Below, piece by piece: positions 1 to 12,240 of a stretch of DNA of 64,000 nucleotides. Numbering within the stretch: the stretch's first letter is position 1; the number at the start of each line of letters is the position of its first letter. The DNA is from Notolepis coatsorum (taxonomy: Eukaryota > Chordata > Actinopteri > Aulopiformes > Paralepididae), in contig OZ020598.1 of NCBI GenBank assembly GCA_963971535.1, positions 100,733,169 through 100,797,168 on the forward strand. The letters run 5' to 3'. Position numbers and translations under genes: made by a program. The notes beneath the pieces were generated by a model, which saw only the letters and a program-made list of their open reading frames with translations, did not search any database and was not told where the DNA came from.

Positions 1-422
1 TACACCTGTGATTTATTGAAGTATCTTGAGTATGTGAGTGAGTTTAATCCTCAGAACATTGAACAGAGTCTACTGTACATTTAAAACAAGTATTGATGGA
101 TAATCAATTCAGTGGGTTGTTGGACACACAACCTGAGATGAGTCAGCCTCTGTGAATCGCCTCCAAGTGGAGTGAATGAAGGAGCTGACAGGAAGTGACC
201 TCGGGCCTGCCCCGTTGTAGCCATGATGAAAACAATCCTCTTCCACACAACCTCTGGTGCTGACGCTGAAGTGAACAGCCTGGGAGCTAGAGCCCAAGGT
301 CCCTGCCTCGGCCCCCGTCATCATGAGCAAGAGAGCGTTCCATCTGGAATGGAAAGAGAGACAATTTTTCCCGGGAATAAAATCCAGATGAAACGAATTG
401 CAGAAGTACATTGCTTTACACA

Positions 423-640
423 GGGCGTAACGAATGGAACAACATTCTGAATACCATCAAAACTGCTCAGTCACTGACTAGCTTCAAAGTCCAGCTAAAA
501 AAGTGGATGAGGGGCAGGTTAGGATAAGGGTCCAGGCTCCTGAGGCAGATACTTTACAACCTAATGTCTGCCCTTGTTTGACCTGAATTGTTTTTATTAT
601 GCTTATTGTAATGTTTTTATTGTGATGTGATATTTGTAGG
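423..640 (+). mobile_element. 3' end fragment of a LINE (C-terminal ORF2 codons)
   Basis: One frame from 423 reads RNEWNNILNTIKTAQSLTSF and continues to a TAA at 525. This matches the usual C-terminus of fish Jockey-superfamily LINE reverse transcriptases: an aromatic and WN-rich segment, then SLTSFK.QLK. No upstream RT domain is visible, so this is a 5'-truncated or eroded copy. The AT-rich sequence after it is probably 3' UTR. The clade cannot be set from so short a stretch. Confidence 0.35.
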
Positions 641-1618
641 ATATCAAGGAATAAACAATTGTATACAGGTTTCCCAGTACTGTGCTTGCTGCCGTGCCCT
701 AAGGACCGCAATGGGAATAAGTTTAACTTTTTTGCGTAATCCTGATGAATTCGTATGCATACGATGTGTATTCTTAATTTGTAGAATACAATTAAATAAA
801 ATGTAATTAAATTCAAGACAAGCGTTTTGGAATCCAAACTAAGCTGAATTAGACACCTTGGACAATGAGTTAGATGAAGCGGACCATACATTGCTCACAT
901 TGGCATCATGTATAATATACTTCTAACTTGACTTTGTAAGGTTTTCCTACCAACACAGGATACAGGATTATTTTGCCTGTGAATCAGAGCAATGTGACCC
1001 TGTCACATTTCTTTATGTCAATTAAACATGTGTTAATTTGATTTGTATGTTATGTTGTAAGTTAATGAATACATTTGCGTGATATCTGTGTCAGAAACAT
1101 GTTTGCATGTCCCTAGCCTCAGAATGTATGACTTTCAGCAAGACTGATGAATGTTAACTTAAAGCGTATTACAGTGTGTGCCTGTTAGACACACACACAA
1201 TTAAATTGATTTGGTTAATTTAGTTATTAATCATACAGATTTTGATTAATCGAGGCAATATAATTCATAGTTATGAATTATGTTTACATGTGTGTGCAGA
1301 AGAATGTTTGCAACTGTATGTGTGTTAACTTGCGTGTACATAATGTCTGTGCGTATTTGTACTGTATATGTATGTGTGTGCCTGTGTATGTCCATGTGTA
1401 TTGGTGTGTGTCTTCCTGTGATCATCTCAGTGTCAGTATGGATGTGACAGAGTCATTGACCTGTTCTCCAGGTCGACTCAGTGCTCCGTAAAAACGCTGA
1501 TCCGCGAGGAACACAACCTGAGAAAAATTACACCAACCAAAACCTCTGATGTCAGAGGACACAAAGTCACACAGGAGCGGAGCAAAGTGCCCTGTCTGTG
1601 AGCCACCACTAGGGACAG
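641..1618. other. no recognisable gene
   Basis: AT-rich sequence with stops in all frames. There is a short CA tract near 1183 and a TG-rich stretch at 1275-1420, a degenerate (TG/TATG) tract. I see no splice-flanked exon or RNA gene. Confidence 0.5.
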
Positions 1619-1742
1619 AATGACTGAATGAATGATTGAATGAATGAATGAACGAATGAATGAATGAATGAATGAATGAATGAATGAATGAATGAATGAA
1701 TGAATGAATGAATGAATGAATGAATGAATGAATGAATGAATG
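1619..1742. repeat. (TGAA)n tetranucleotide microsatellite
   Basis: About 30 head-to-tail copies of a 4-bp unit, TGAA/GAAT, with a few early substitutions such as TGACTGAATG and AACG. The long 'Phe-Ile-His-Ser' reading frame on the minus strand is only the translation of this array. Confidence 0.95.
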
Positions 1743-2529
1743 CATTAGTGAATCAGTAACATTGACAGCCTATGACAGTATTTTTTTGGGCCAGTGCCTC
1801 CCTATCCATTATCCAGGTCCCTTACCGCCAGTTAAATATAGGCTAATTGTCTACCCTGAATATTAGGCCTAACTATTATTATTCAAAAAGAAAAAAAAAG
1901 CATGTCATTGAATGCCAAAAGTTATAGTGTGATTGATCACTTTCTGGTGATATATCACATTCACACAAGTGATTTGAATTGACTTTACAACTGTCCAAAA
2001 AATGGCTTAAGTTAAAGGGACATAATTATGTGGTTCTTCAGTGCAAGGCTTTAATAAGGTCTCAATATTGATTACAAACAGCAGCCAATCAGAAGGCGGC
2101 AGTTTGACGCTGGTGCCAAACAAGAAGGATTATTTGTTCCAACGAAACAATAGCAGTCTACCAAAGAGTACGTCGGAGGCTGATGGGGGAAAAAAAGCTA
2201 AGATAAAAGATAAGATAAGATATTCCTCTATTGATCGCCTTGAGTAAATTCAGGACAGTGTAGTATTGGTACTGTAGGCTACCCTAAAGGCCTATTCATC
2301 CTAATGTTAGAAGGAATAAGCTAAATTGCTTTGAACTGCAGTGTGAGCCCTGAGCCTGGTGGTGCCGGTCTCTTCACAGCGGGTTGCAGAGTATTTAGCT
2401 TCAGCCGTAGCCGACCTGACGCCGTCAAGTCCAAGCGAGTGTGGTACTTGGACTGCCTGTGGAGGACCTGGCTGACTCCCTGCCAGTGATGCGTTCTTCA
2501 TGGGACGCAGTGCAGCCAAAGTTTTGTGA

Positions 2530-2600
2530 GCAAAAGCGCGTGCACGCACACGCGCGGATGTGCACGGCACGCGCGTGCACACAGGAATGCGCTGCACTCG
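2530..2600. other. alternating purine-pyrimidine patch (Z-DNA-prone)
   Basis: A run of GCGCGTGCACGCACACGCGC type followed by GCACGGCACGCGCGTGCACAC. Purine-pyrimidine alternation is almost perfect and CpG is dense, in contrast to the AT-rich surroundings. Such tracts favour left-handed DNA. No gene start is evident beside it. Confidence 0.5.
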
Positions 2601-2775
2601 CCAACTCGCTATAAGTACCCACCTGGGCTACTTTGCATATCAATAGCGCCGGTCGTCAGGTGTGTTAAATACGTTCTCAGATACATTCACACAGAACTTG
2701 TGAATGAAATGTGTTACATTCCATTCGTAGAGGCAATTAAGCATTGTCTTTAGTCTGTGCTTAAGCGAGGGAACA

Positions 2776-2850
2776 TTTATGCGCATGCGCGGGAGCGCGT
2801 GCACGCGCCCTGGAGCGCGCGTGCATGTGGCGTCATTGGCGTGCGTGCAA
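2776..2850. other. second alternating CG/CA patch
   Basis: Repeated GCGCATGCGCGG, GCGCGTGCACGCG and GAGCGCGCGTGCATG blocks, about 180 bp after the first patch and of the same composition. The pair may be remnants of one diverged tandem array. Confidence 0.45.
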
Positions 2851-4189
2851 CCAGTGTTGATATGACGAATGCAACACTGCTCCCTGCTGAACGAGGTATG
2901 TTGTTGGGAAAGCAAGAAGAAGAAGCTTGCTCTTCTCCCAGAGAGCCGGGTAACGCTGGGCATGTTTGATGTGGTGCTCGTTAAAGGAACTGAGGCAGAG
3001 AAGTTATTTCAGCCTGAAGCACTGGATCGTTTAACAGTCACAAATGTGCCTATTTCTGTTGTTATTTAGTTGCAGTGCCATGTTTGGCCACTGAGTGGCG
3101 CTCCATTGTTTGTACCTAATGTGATTTAACCTGAGCCAGTGACTTCTTCACTTCCTGTTCCACCTGACGTTCGACCATAGATATATATAGATATCTATGC
3201 GTCCGACAGCAGCGTAAACTTGTTATTGTAGTTCTCTAGTAACAATGTGGCTAGTACTGTAGTTGTGTTGTAATTGTATTGAATGCCGTATGACCAGGCA
3301 TCGTATGTTTATATATTTTTTTGTAAATAATAAATGGGTTTGTCCCAAATCCCAAAAGCAACAAAGTCTGTTAAGCTCCTTTGCTAAGCTATCCTGGTGC
3401 TGTTATTTTTATGCTGTTAAGTTGACGTCACATAGCCAGACACATTACAAGCACCGCACACAGTGAAAAACAGTGAAAAGCTGTGTGCAAGCGATTCAGA
3501 AAAAGACCCTTGTCTTTAGCAAGGAAAGCCTCGTCCAAAAAAAGTTTTTGATCCCGGTAAAAGCAAGTCTAATGATAAAATAGTGTAAATGTGCATTCGA
3601 ATGTAGGACTAAACTGCCATTTAAAAACAGACAACACACAAACACCCTCCAAGAACACCTCAACGCCCCCCTTTCAACTATTCTGCACCCAGCAAGGTGA
3701 ACAAAACAAAAAACAAAACAAAGGTTGAATAGCAAAAATAACCAAATCTTAAAAGGATAGTTTTGGAACCAATAGCCTTTTAATTACCAATGCTGGGGTC
3801 GAGCTTGTGTCTGTACAAGCTGACTGAGGCTCACAGAATTATATTGTGTCTGGACTTTGGACTGAGAATACTCCACTAATCAACATCATCATAGTAAGAA
3901 ATATGGATAGGGTTCCACAAATCTGAACTATTCCTTTAATGTCACAAACAAATTGGATCAGTTGAGAAAGATAAAGAAAAATAAACATTTCCCATACAGA
4001 CAAGGTCCAACGCTGCCAACTTCTCAAGGAGAGAGAGTCCCACGAGGATAGAGGAGGCCCAACGTGTAATTATTGATGTCCTGGCAGACCCAAGAATATC
4101 CTAATTTATTTTATTGAAAGGATGTTGATTAAAGATTTACCAGGTTCTGACATAATCAGAGGCTAGAACTCCTTCCACCATAGACCGTC

Positions 4190-4440
4190 TTCTTATGTCT
4201 CCTCTTTTCTATTCTTCTCTTCTCTACTCTTTCTTCTCTTCTCTCTATTTTATTCTCTGCTTGCCTCTCTTCTCTTCTCTCTGCTCTTCTCTTCTTTTCT
4301 CTTTGCTCCTCTGTCTTCTCTCCTCTTCACTTCTCTCATATTTTCTATTTTATTCTCTTCTTGCATCTCTTCTCTCCTCTCCTCTCCTCTTCTCTTTTAT
4401 TTTCTCGTCTTTTCTCTTTTTATTTTTTCTGTTCCTCACC
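4190..4440 (+). repeat. imperfect TCTTC/CTCTT polypyrimidine tract
   Basis: About 250 bases that are almost all C and T on the plus strand (TCTTCTCTTCTCT and variants), with scattered TATTTTATTC interruptions. A mirror-symmetric pyrimidine tract of this kind can form triplex DNA. The leucine/serine-rich reading frame across it is a by-product. Confidence 0.85.
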
Positions 4441-5186
4441 CCATATGTTTAATCAAAACCATACTGATCTTTCATAATCATATCTTAATGCTATCTCAAA
4501 CCAGCACCTTTGTGATTCTAACTCTTTTTGTCACAGAAGCATCTGTCACTGAAATGTCTTTTCATTCCCACTAGGAAACCATAATATCACACATGGAAAA
4601 TGTCCATGGCCATATGTCATTGTTCAGGCAGTGCTCTCGCATTCCTGCATTCAAAGCAGACTGTCGTCCACCCTACGTGCCACACTTCAATACATCCTTA
4701 CACACCTTGATCACAGTGTCGTCTGACTTAATGAAAGATATGCGTGGGTGCACAAAGACACACACGCACATAGCATGGTCTTTGGGTGAGCCAAATAATA
4801 TTCTTTTGCGCGGGGGGGGGGGGGGGGGGTGCGCGGCGCGCGGCACGCCTCTCAGGGAGGAGTCGGACTGTTGGAGGATACTGTGATCGCTAGCCTGTAG
4901 CCTGTAGGCCTTGTGTATGTATGTATGTATGTGACAAATAAACCTCTTGAATCCTGTCATATATTCAATCAGTTTCAGTAACTACAGAACACATAATACT
5001 AGACAACTCACTTGTTGAGGTCCGGCCGTCTGGACGGTCTGGGCTTCCACAGCACATTCCATGATAAAAAAAAAGTATCCATTTAGTTAGATAGATGATA
5101 GATCATCATCCAACACTGTCTACAGTATCCTATCCTGTGTTCTGATACGACCGCAGGCGCCGGCACGGTCACCAGGCGTTGTAATA
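4441..5186. other. non-coding; G run and LINE-like tail
   Basis: Contains a G homopolymer of about 18 at 4812-4829 followed by a GCGCGGCGCGCGGC patch. At 4885-4960 a TGTATGTATG tract leads into GTGACAAATAAACCTCTTGA, which closely resembles the tail of the LINE ending near 47085. 4460-4570 also weakly resembles 48340-48420. No gene is seen. Confidence 0.4.
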
Positions 5187-5342
5187 CTAATAATAGTCCC
5201 CACCGGAGCAGCACCAGCAGCAGGTGTAATTGTAACGGCGTCGCCTGTAGATGATCCCGCGGCCCGCCTCCTGCTGCTCTGTCAGCTTCACTGTCTTCGT
5301 GAAACCAAAATTGGTTAGGCTTACTTGTTTTCGTTTAGACAT
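5187..5342 (-). CDS. short ORF, possible first exon of a hAT-related (ZNF862/KIAA1586-like) gene
   Basis: The minus strand has an ATG at 5342 opening a 51-codon frame, MSKRKQVSLTNFGFTKTV onward, that ends YTCCWCCSGGDYY then TAG. Short basic N-termini of the form MSKRKQ..L..FGF are, from memory, typical of fish proteins derived from hAT transposases with TTF/BED-type zinc fingers (ZNF862-, KIAA1586- or ZMYM1-like). The cysteine-rich end could be intronic read-through after a donor site. No following exon is recognisable to the left. It lies outside, but 158 bp from, the hAT element that starts at 5508. It could be a chance ORF or a domesticated or dead transposase exon. Confidence 0.35.
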   Translation of the reverse strand: MSKRKQVSLTNFGFTKTVKLTEQQEAGRGIIYRRRRYNYTCCWCCSGGDYY

Positions 5343-6204
5343 TATGCATTCCTGAGTGACCTTATTTACTGGCTGTCAAAACGATCACTGTGTCAACAAG
5401 TCACAGCCACAGGTTACAAAGTGGGTCAAGTTTGATTTGTGCCGTGCGTGCGTGCAGGCTGCAGCGCCGCCGCGCTCCGAATGGTAATTGCAAGAATAGC
5501 ATGCATGCAGTGGCGAATCCTTATGGAAGCCAACGGAAGCCATGCCTCCCTATTAAAATATGAATTCATATCAAATATGAAATATGAAAAAAAAAAAAAT
5601 AAAAAATTAATATAGTTTACATTCTTTTTCATCTGTGCATCTGTGTTATAATTTTTATTATGTCTCCCTCTTCTCCTTCTCACTCCCTCTAACACACTGT
5701 CAGACTCACTATGCTCACTGCAGCAGGAGAAGAGGCAGGGGGTAGGTCTCTTTCTCCAGGCTTCCAGCATGTGATTCATGTATCCAGTCCAAATCCGATC
5801 CTAGCCAATCAGATTCGAGCTGACTGCCACACCCTAAAAGTTTAAAACGGGACTGTGAGGAAAACACATTTCACATTTTCCCCCCTGGAGGCGGGGCAGG
5901 TCAGAACACGTCTGAAGTACGTCATCCCCTCGCGGGATTGATTGCAAATGTTATTAACAGAGCGGGCACGTTCGAAGCAGAGCACACCACTGTGGATATA
6001 AGGATATTATGATTTAAAAAATCTATCTGGCAAGAGAAGGACCACATTATTGACCAGGTAAGCACTGAGCAGCCTGACTAAGGACTAACTAACGTTATCA
6101 GGCAAGCTTGTAGACCCTTTCATACCCTAACTTTCTCACTTTATATGTATATGTTGTGTCTGTCCACTATGTTTGTTAATTTGTTATCTCCCCCCCCCTT
6201 ATGT

Positions 6205-6440
<236 letters not shown>

Positions 6441-6628
6441 TCATGACTGCAATGCAAGCCAGGGGCTGGATTACGCAGTCACTTATTCCTCTGTAGTAGC
6501 CAGGTTAATGTGCACCATCAAGCACTGCTTAAAAGCTAGCGGTGGGTCCAAAATATATCGGATATAAATGTCAAAGGTACCCAGCGTTCCATTAGGGTTT
6601 CACACACAGATGCGGCGGGGTTTGAAAG
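6441..6628. other. hAT interior, no gene
   Basis: Short unique stretch between the ATT array and the BEL-1 target site. Nothing coding is seen. Confidence 0.4.
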
Positions 6629-6633
6629 CTCGG
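6629..6633. repeat. BEL-1 target-site duplication (left), CTCGG
   Basis: Five bases CTCGG immediately outside the LTR, matched at 14632-14636. Five bp is the usual BEL/Pao spacing. Confidence 0.9.
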
Positions 6634-7964
6634 TGTAACTGAGGGGTACAATTCCCTGACTGTATTGATAAGTATGGTATCATTAAACCACTACCGTCTT
6701 ATGCACTTTAATTACTGGCCATACAGTACATGATATATATAATGATGAACACTTCCCACAATGAAATCGGTTCCACACAAAGTTGTAATTAAGTATTTAT
6801 TGCAGCAAAAGGTACATAATATACTTCTATATTTCACTTTGAATGCGCTTATAAGGCAAAGGAATGTGCATAGGCAAATCAACAACGAATGTCCATTCTC
6901 TGGTTACGCAGGAGGTAATTATACAACCTGAATCTTAGGGAATTATATCTATGGTACACTAGTAATATAGCGGGAGATACTGGAAGGGTCCCCCCGGTTG
7001 TAAGCCAGCAAGGGTAGAGGATCTGTCGGTAATAGAGTCTGGGTCAACGATGATAAGGAGACTCCGAGTACGGGAGACGGTGCAATAAGATCTTGATCCA
7101 CAGACGAATACAGCTGTTCTCCGTAGCCTGTAGCTCCACAGGGAAGAAAGCTAGCCTGCCTCAGGCTTCTGAGGGGCAGACTCGACGTGGCTCCTCACAG
7201 GGTAAATCCCACACACGTGTGGGCGTCGGCGATTCTCCGCTCCATTAATCACAGGACCAAAAGCAAATATAATCCAGCCGTAAAGGGCTATGCAGTCGTC
7301 GGGTAGATAATCCAGTGTACATGTCCACACGGTCCTCGTCTAGGGCTCCTCGGGTGAAAGCGCCATGAAAGCAGCCCAGCCTGGATAAGCACTCTAGCTG
7401 ATACGAGGAAAACGTTGGTGATGCTGGTCACTGTAGAACTTTAGCCGCACGATACACTATACACAAATAGACTATTACTGACTTAATAGAATATGTCGCA
7501 CTCGACGGTATAGCACCAAACTCTGACACTTCAGTTATTAATTCGCACGCGGTCTCAATGCTCTATTTGGGGCAAACAGGCCATACTTCACCGCACGTAG
7601 TATCGTGGGTGAGGCTTCAACTTATTGGGTAACATACTTCTGTATTCACCTGCGCCGTATTTATACGCTTAGATGAATAAACTAGTACCAGCTTTATTCC
7701 TGTCTCATATCCTTGCGCAATACCATTCATGTCCAGGCATGTCCCCGGCGGTGACTTTGAACCTGACTTTGGAGGCATGGCCTTGGCGCCTGTGGACCGC
7801 TGTCCAATAGGAGAATGAAATATTATGGTCTGTACTAGGCTAAAGGGATATTCCGTGTATATGTACAAGGAATATACAAGGGATATCAAACGATATACAA
7901 ATATTATGCAATATATATCAATCAATAAATATATATATTCGGTTTAATCTGATCCTTTGTAACA
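6634..7964 (-). repeat. BEL-1 3' LTR
   Basis: 1331 bp, TG...CA ends. On the minus strand a TATA box (GTATAAATACGG, near 7655-7667) and an AATAAA signal (6796-6801) define the promoter and polyadenylation regions. A short purine stretch, AGGAGGCGGC (about 7965-7974, minus strand), abuts the LTR and is the likely polypurine tract. Confidence 0.92.
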
Positions 7965-8009
7965 GCCGCCTCCTAATTAGTCCCACCTAATTAGCTAAGC
8001 AGAGACAGA

Positions 8010-9600
8010 TTAACCGCACTGTCCACTACTCAATGTCTGTTGTGAGGGGTAGGGCAGTTCACAAATCATGGGGTCATGGTCGTCATCAATAGTCTCGGGG
8101 AGCCTTGGCAACTCTATTAGCCTCGCCACGGGTCGGGTGTAGATCCGCCCTTGGACGAGCACTTCGGCTGCTCGGACCTTTCCGTCGGCACCGGTGATCA
8201 CTTTGCTTACGCGGCCAGCCGGCCACATAGCTCGGGGTAGTGACTGGTCGATAATCATGACGACTGTTCCTTCTGTCAAATTGTCTCTCTCTTTCACCCA
8301 TTTCTGGCGGGTCTGTAGAGACGGTAGATAGTGGAGTAGGAAGCTGTTCCAAAACTTGTCAGCCAATACTTGACTGTACCTCCACATTCTTCGGCCGTTC
8401 GCTTCTTCAGGCCTGTACATTGTCTGTGGTAACGCAGGGTCCAGCCGCACCATCAAGAGTGTGTTGGGGGTGACTGGGTCGACATCTGCTACATCACTTG
8501 AGACATAACCGAGGGGCTTTGAGTTCAATACTCCCTCGATCTCCGTGAGGACTGTCATTAGGACTTCTTCCGCCACGGTCTGGGCCCCAAGCACGGCGTA
8601 CAGGGCTGTCTTTATTGAACGTACTTCTCGTTCCCAAGTTCCACCGAAGTGAGGTGCATTCGGGGGATTAAACTGGAAGTCAATCTGGGATGGAGCGAGG
8701 TGGGTCTTAAGTTCTGGGCCCATAGCTTGGAAGCTCTCTCTCAGCTCTCTTTCTCCGCCTTTGAAGTTTGTCCCGTGATCAGACAATAATATAGACGGTT
8801 TGCCTTTCCGCGATGTGAATCTTCGGAAGGCCATAAGGAATGAGTCTGTGCTCATGGTTGGAAGGAGTTCTATATGCATAGCTCGGGTGGTCATGCATTT
8901 GAATACAATACCCCACCGCTTCTCGGTTCCTCTTCCTTTCTTTACATACAGCGGGATAGATTGTTGCTTGCGTGGGGCTATTCTTGAGCGAGCCAGGATG
9001 AAAGCAGTATGTATTTCTCCTCTCTCCTCTCGGGCACGCAAGTAGGCCACCGAACCGTAGGCTACTTCGGAGGCGTCGCTGAAGACGTGCAGGTCCATCT
9101 GGCACGTCTCCGGCCTCACTGGGGGTGGGAAGTAGCTGCGGCGTATGTTGACACCTGGGAGTGAGCTGAGTTCTGTCTCCCACTCTCTCCATGTGGATGC
9201 AAGGTGTTCGGGTATGGGGTCGTCCCAGCCCTGGTCCTTGTCCCATAACGCTCTTACAATCATCTTTGCCCTGGTGGTGTAAGGTAGAATACATCCCAAC
9301 GGGTCATATTGTCTGGCGAGTGTTCTGTATACACTCCGTCTGGTGGTCGGTAGTGCAGTCGACCTTCCCTGCTCCTTGGTCAGGGGTGTGTGTTTATAAT
9401 GGAGCGAGTCTGTTTTGAAGCGCCAGACTAGTCCTAATGTCATTTCTTGGGCTTCTCCTGGGATGGTCGCCATCCAGGTCTCGCTGCTTGCTGCCTTGTC
9501 CTCGGGGGAGAGGCTGCGCAATACTTGCGGGTCGCTGCTGGCCCACTGCCTGAGATCAAAGCCGCCTTTGATCAGGGAGGCGCGGAGCTTGAGTAGAAGG
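8010..9600 (-). pseudogene. BEL-1 pol: RT end, RNase H start, integrase core (internally deleted)
   Basis: Minus-strand frame (first Met at 9521, open upstream to about 9600) starts in the RT thumb/connection (GGFDLRQWASSD, QYDPLG). It includes the RNase H start FSDAS (residues 147-151). At residue 190 (nt 8952) it jumps from APRKQQSIP straight to YVKKGRGTEKRWG, which is integrase core. The rest of RNase H, the HHCC zinc module and the first catalytic Asp of integrase are therefore missing. The second Asp (SDHGTNF, D248) and a Glu (GGTWERE, near 297) remain. The C-terminal part with TRPVARLI and the stop near 8010 is intact. It cannot encode a working integrase or RNase H. Confidence 0.88.
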
Positions 9601-9892
9601 GCCTCGGCTTCTTCTGGCGTCGAGAGGCTTTACAGTTGTCCACGTAGAAACTATTTCCTACACTTTGTCGGACCTCTTCATCGGCTGCTGGGTCCTCTGC
9701 GACGTGTTTTTGCAGTGCAAACGTAGCACAGCATGGGCTGCATGTGGTTCCGAAAGGGAGGACTTCCCATTGATAGATGGCTGGTTGCTCGTCCCCGATC
9801 CTCTCTCTCCATAGGAACCGCAGCAGGGGCTTGTCCTCCTCCACTAGTCTCACCTGCAGTAACATCCCTTTGATGTCGCCGCTGATGGCCAC
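9572..9892 (-). pseudogene. BEL-1 pol: reverse transcriptase palm fragment
   Basis: About 100 codons of RT: AISGDIKGMLLQVRL, KPLLRFLWR, YQWEVLPFGTTCSP and SFYVDNC. The catalytic box reads YVDN rather than the textbook YxDD. I recall similar YVDN forms in other fish BEL relatives, so this may be native. Frame breaks occur on both sides, at about 9893-9913 (stop codons after LGPSLLGV) and about 9600-9640, so RT is not continuous. Confidence 0.85.
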
Positions 9893-9913
9893 CTTGTCTT
9901 GGCGGAAACGTAG

Positions 9914-12240
9914 TCACACGCCTAGTAGAGAGGGGCCTAGTGTTGGGCCGGGCAAGAGCTCTTTATTCAGATTTTGTGATCCGATCTGGTAGCTGCAGTT
10001 GAACACAATACGATCCTTGCCGTTGTGGTGGACTTTGTGGTGCGGCACGTACCATGATTCGGTCGTCTGATCGGCCTCTTTAATGTCAATTTTCTTTATG
10101 TGTCCCGCTGTGATTAGCTTGTTAATCTCAGCGCGGTACACAGTCTCTTGAGCGGGGTCTCTGGCTAGGCGCCGCTCTGTGTTCAATAGATACCGCTCCG
10201 TCGCTTCTTTTGGGGCGTGGAAGGTAGGCATACCCTCTCGCCTCAGGAGTGGAGTTGCGTATCTCATCACTCCGTTGACTTTGACTCTCTTTGTCCCCTG
10301 CTCGAGGAGGGCTATAGCGTAAATGTCTTCCTTGGAACGAATGTCTTTCTTTTCGTTCTTAAAGGGCATTGTCTCTAGTGTCCATAGCCTCTCGACATGC
10401 TGTAGGAGGGTGGTGTCTTCTTCTGTCACTCTGGAGTGGAGGCAGCTAGTGGCTGCTGTTCGGTTAAGGGACCTAGCGAGGGGGCCTTGTAGTGTCCATC
10501 CTAGGCGGGTCTCGACTGCTGCAGGACAGCCTCTGGGCCCTGTGTGGACCCGGTCCATCGGGACGATGAGGTCTGCATCGTCGGAGCCTATCAGCAGGGT
10601 CGGGGTGGCACCGTCTATGAGCGGTATAGGTAGTTGACGCAGGTGCACATATTTATCCATCAGCTTGGCGATGGGGTAGGTGTACTGCGACAGGCCTATT
10701 TCTTGGCTGGTGAAAGCGTTAGTAATCCTATACCGTCTCTCTGGCTGCCTGCTTGCTGCGATAGTGAAGGAGACATTCTCGCCCTTTATCGTCTTTAGAT
10801 CTCTTCTTATTGTCCGAATCGTCATCTGGTTTTCGCTCCCCCGCAGCCCCAGCTGGGCCGCAGCGGACGCGAGGAGAAGGGTCTTCTCTGACCCGTCGTC
10901 AAGGACGGCGTAAGTGTCCATGACCTTGTCTTGGTAACTCAATGTTACGCGGACCACCTTTAAGAGCACCCGGGCGCCCCCGCTGCTGGCGGGGTCAATG
11001 TACATAACACTTGCCTTTGTGCTGCTTGAGGGTGCAGGCTTTCTTCTGTTACTTTCGTGTAGGACGTCTAAGTGGGCTCCGTCACACCGACTACACCTCT
11101 TCTTTAAGCGGCAATCGGCTGCCATGTGACTGCGCGCACATCGGTAACAGCGTCGGTTGGCCTTTATCCATTGACTCACCTCGTCGGCGGTCATCTTCTT
11201 GAACGTGTCACATTGTGACAGCCAGTGTTCATTTTCGCAGTACGGGCACACCATCTTCCACTTCTCTTTCATCGAGGGGGTACTGTGGTTCTTGCTGCTC
11301 GGTACTGATTCTGATTGGTGCATGACGGTCACCAATCTGCGGCCATCGTTTGCTCTCCTAGGTCCCTCTCTGGAGCTTGGTGTGCTCCGCATGAACGTAT
11401 CCAACCGTAGGCTGTTGACTTCTCTCGCCAGGAAGTCGGCTAGGTCTAGGAGGGATGGCTCGGGACCGTTAGGATCACGGTGGTCTCTTAGCCGTCTGAA
11501 GCGCTCTTGTCGGGCGGGCGGAAGCTTCTCTAAAATCCTCTCGACATTAGAGTTCGCGTACAGTTCGTGCATACCCTTTTCTCTTTGCGCCCCCAGCATC
11601 CCTACCAGGGATTGTACCTTGATAGACAGGTCATCTAGTGAGCGATTGTCTGTGGCTGGGGGTAGGCGGTCAATATGCCTTATCTCTTGTATTACGTAGT
11701 CCCATATGCGTCCATATCTTTGGTCGAGTGCTGCTAGAGCCGCGGTGTATGGGGTAGTAGAGGTGGCATAGGCCAGCGCTATATTGTGCGCTCGGGGCAC
11801 CTTGAGGTGCTTCAGTAGGATAGCATATTTGTACGGTTCATCAGCTACATCGGACATCATTGTCTCTAAGCACATTCGTAGCTCTGTGTACTGTGCTCTG
11901 TTCTCGTGTGTGAAGTCCGGGAACGTCGGTGTGCCAATGTATGATGCCATGGATGGCTGGCACATCGGTGAGCGTTGGAAGAGAGGCCTCCTAGGCGAGT
12001 CTCCTCTTACGCCTCTTGGTGGGCTGGTACCTGCTGGATACCATGGCCCGCGTACCCAGGTGCTGTTCCTCGGGGCTGGTCGTGCGTCAAGCTCACCCGT
12101 GAATTGAGTCAGGGGTCTGTATCGCAGAGCCGCGGGGGTAAAGCCTGGGCTGTACTGGACCTCCTGGTCCTGTGGAGTACTGTGCTGCTGTTGGGCTTGA
12201 CTCTCCTCCTCTCCCTCTTCTTCTTCCTCTGGCAGGTCAT
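9914..12240 (-). pseudogene. BEL-1 Gag C-terminus, zinc knuckles, protease and RT start
   Basis: Open from about 12240, with an internal Met at 11965. From that Met, residues 1-200 are the BEL Gag core (SYIGTPTFPDFTHENRAQY). Three zinc knuckles follow at 240-252 (CPYCENEHWLSQC), 273-285 (CYRCARSHMAADC) and 291-303 (CSRCDGAHLDVLH). The aspartic protease has DDGSE at 356-360. From about 600 the RT fingers begin (WYVPHHKV, KDRIVFNCS), ending at a stop near 9914. This is one long open frame inside an otherwise broken polyprotein. The Glu-rich start corresponds to a similar stretch in BEL-2. Confidence 0.9.

Larger units (their letters stand above)
1743..4189. other. non-coding stretch, no gene seen
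   Basis: I see no coding region. Near 2200-2250 a short GATAA tract leads into ATATTCCTCTATTGATCG, which resembles the 3' tails of common fish LINE/SINE copies. Two GC-rich patches are listed separately. The rest is AT-rich and unremarkable. Confidence 0.5.

Noticed and set aside
4195..4452. Hydrophobic Leu/Ser/Phe protein resembling membrane segments
   Set aside because: It is an accident of the polypyrimidine tract.
10323..11699. Plus-strand ORFs of 60-166 residues across BEL-1
   Set aside because: They are shadows of the minus-strand Gag-protease frame, which carries all recognisable motifs.
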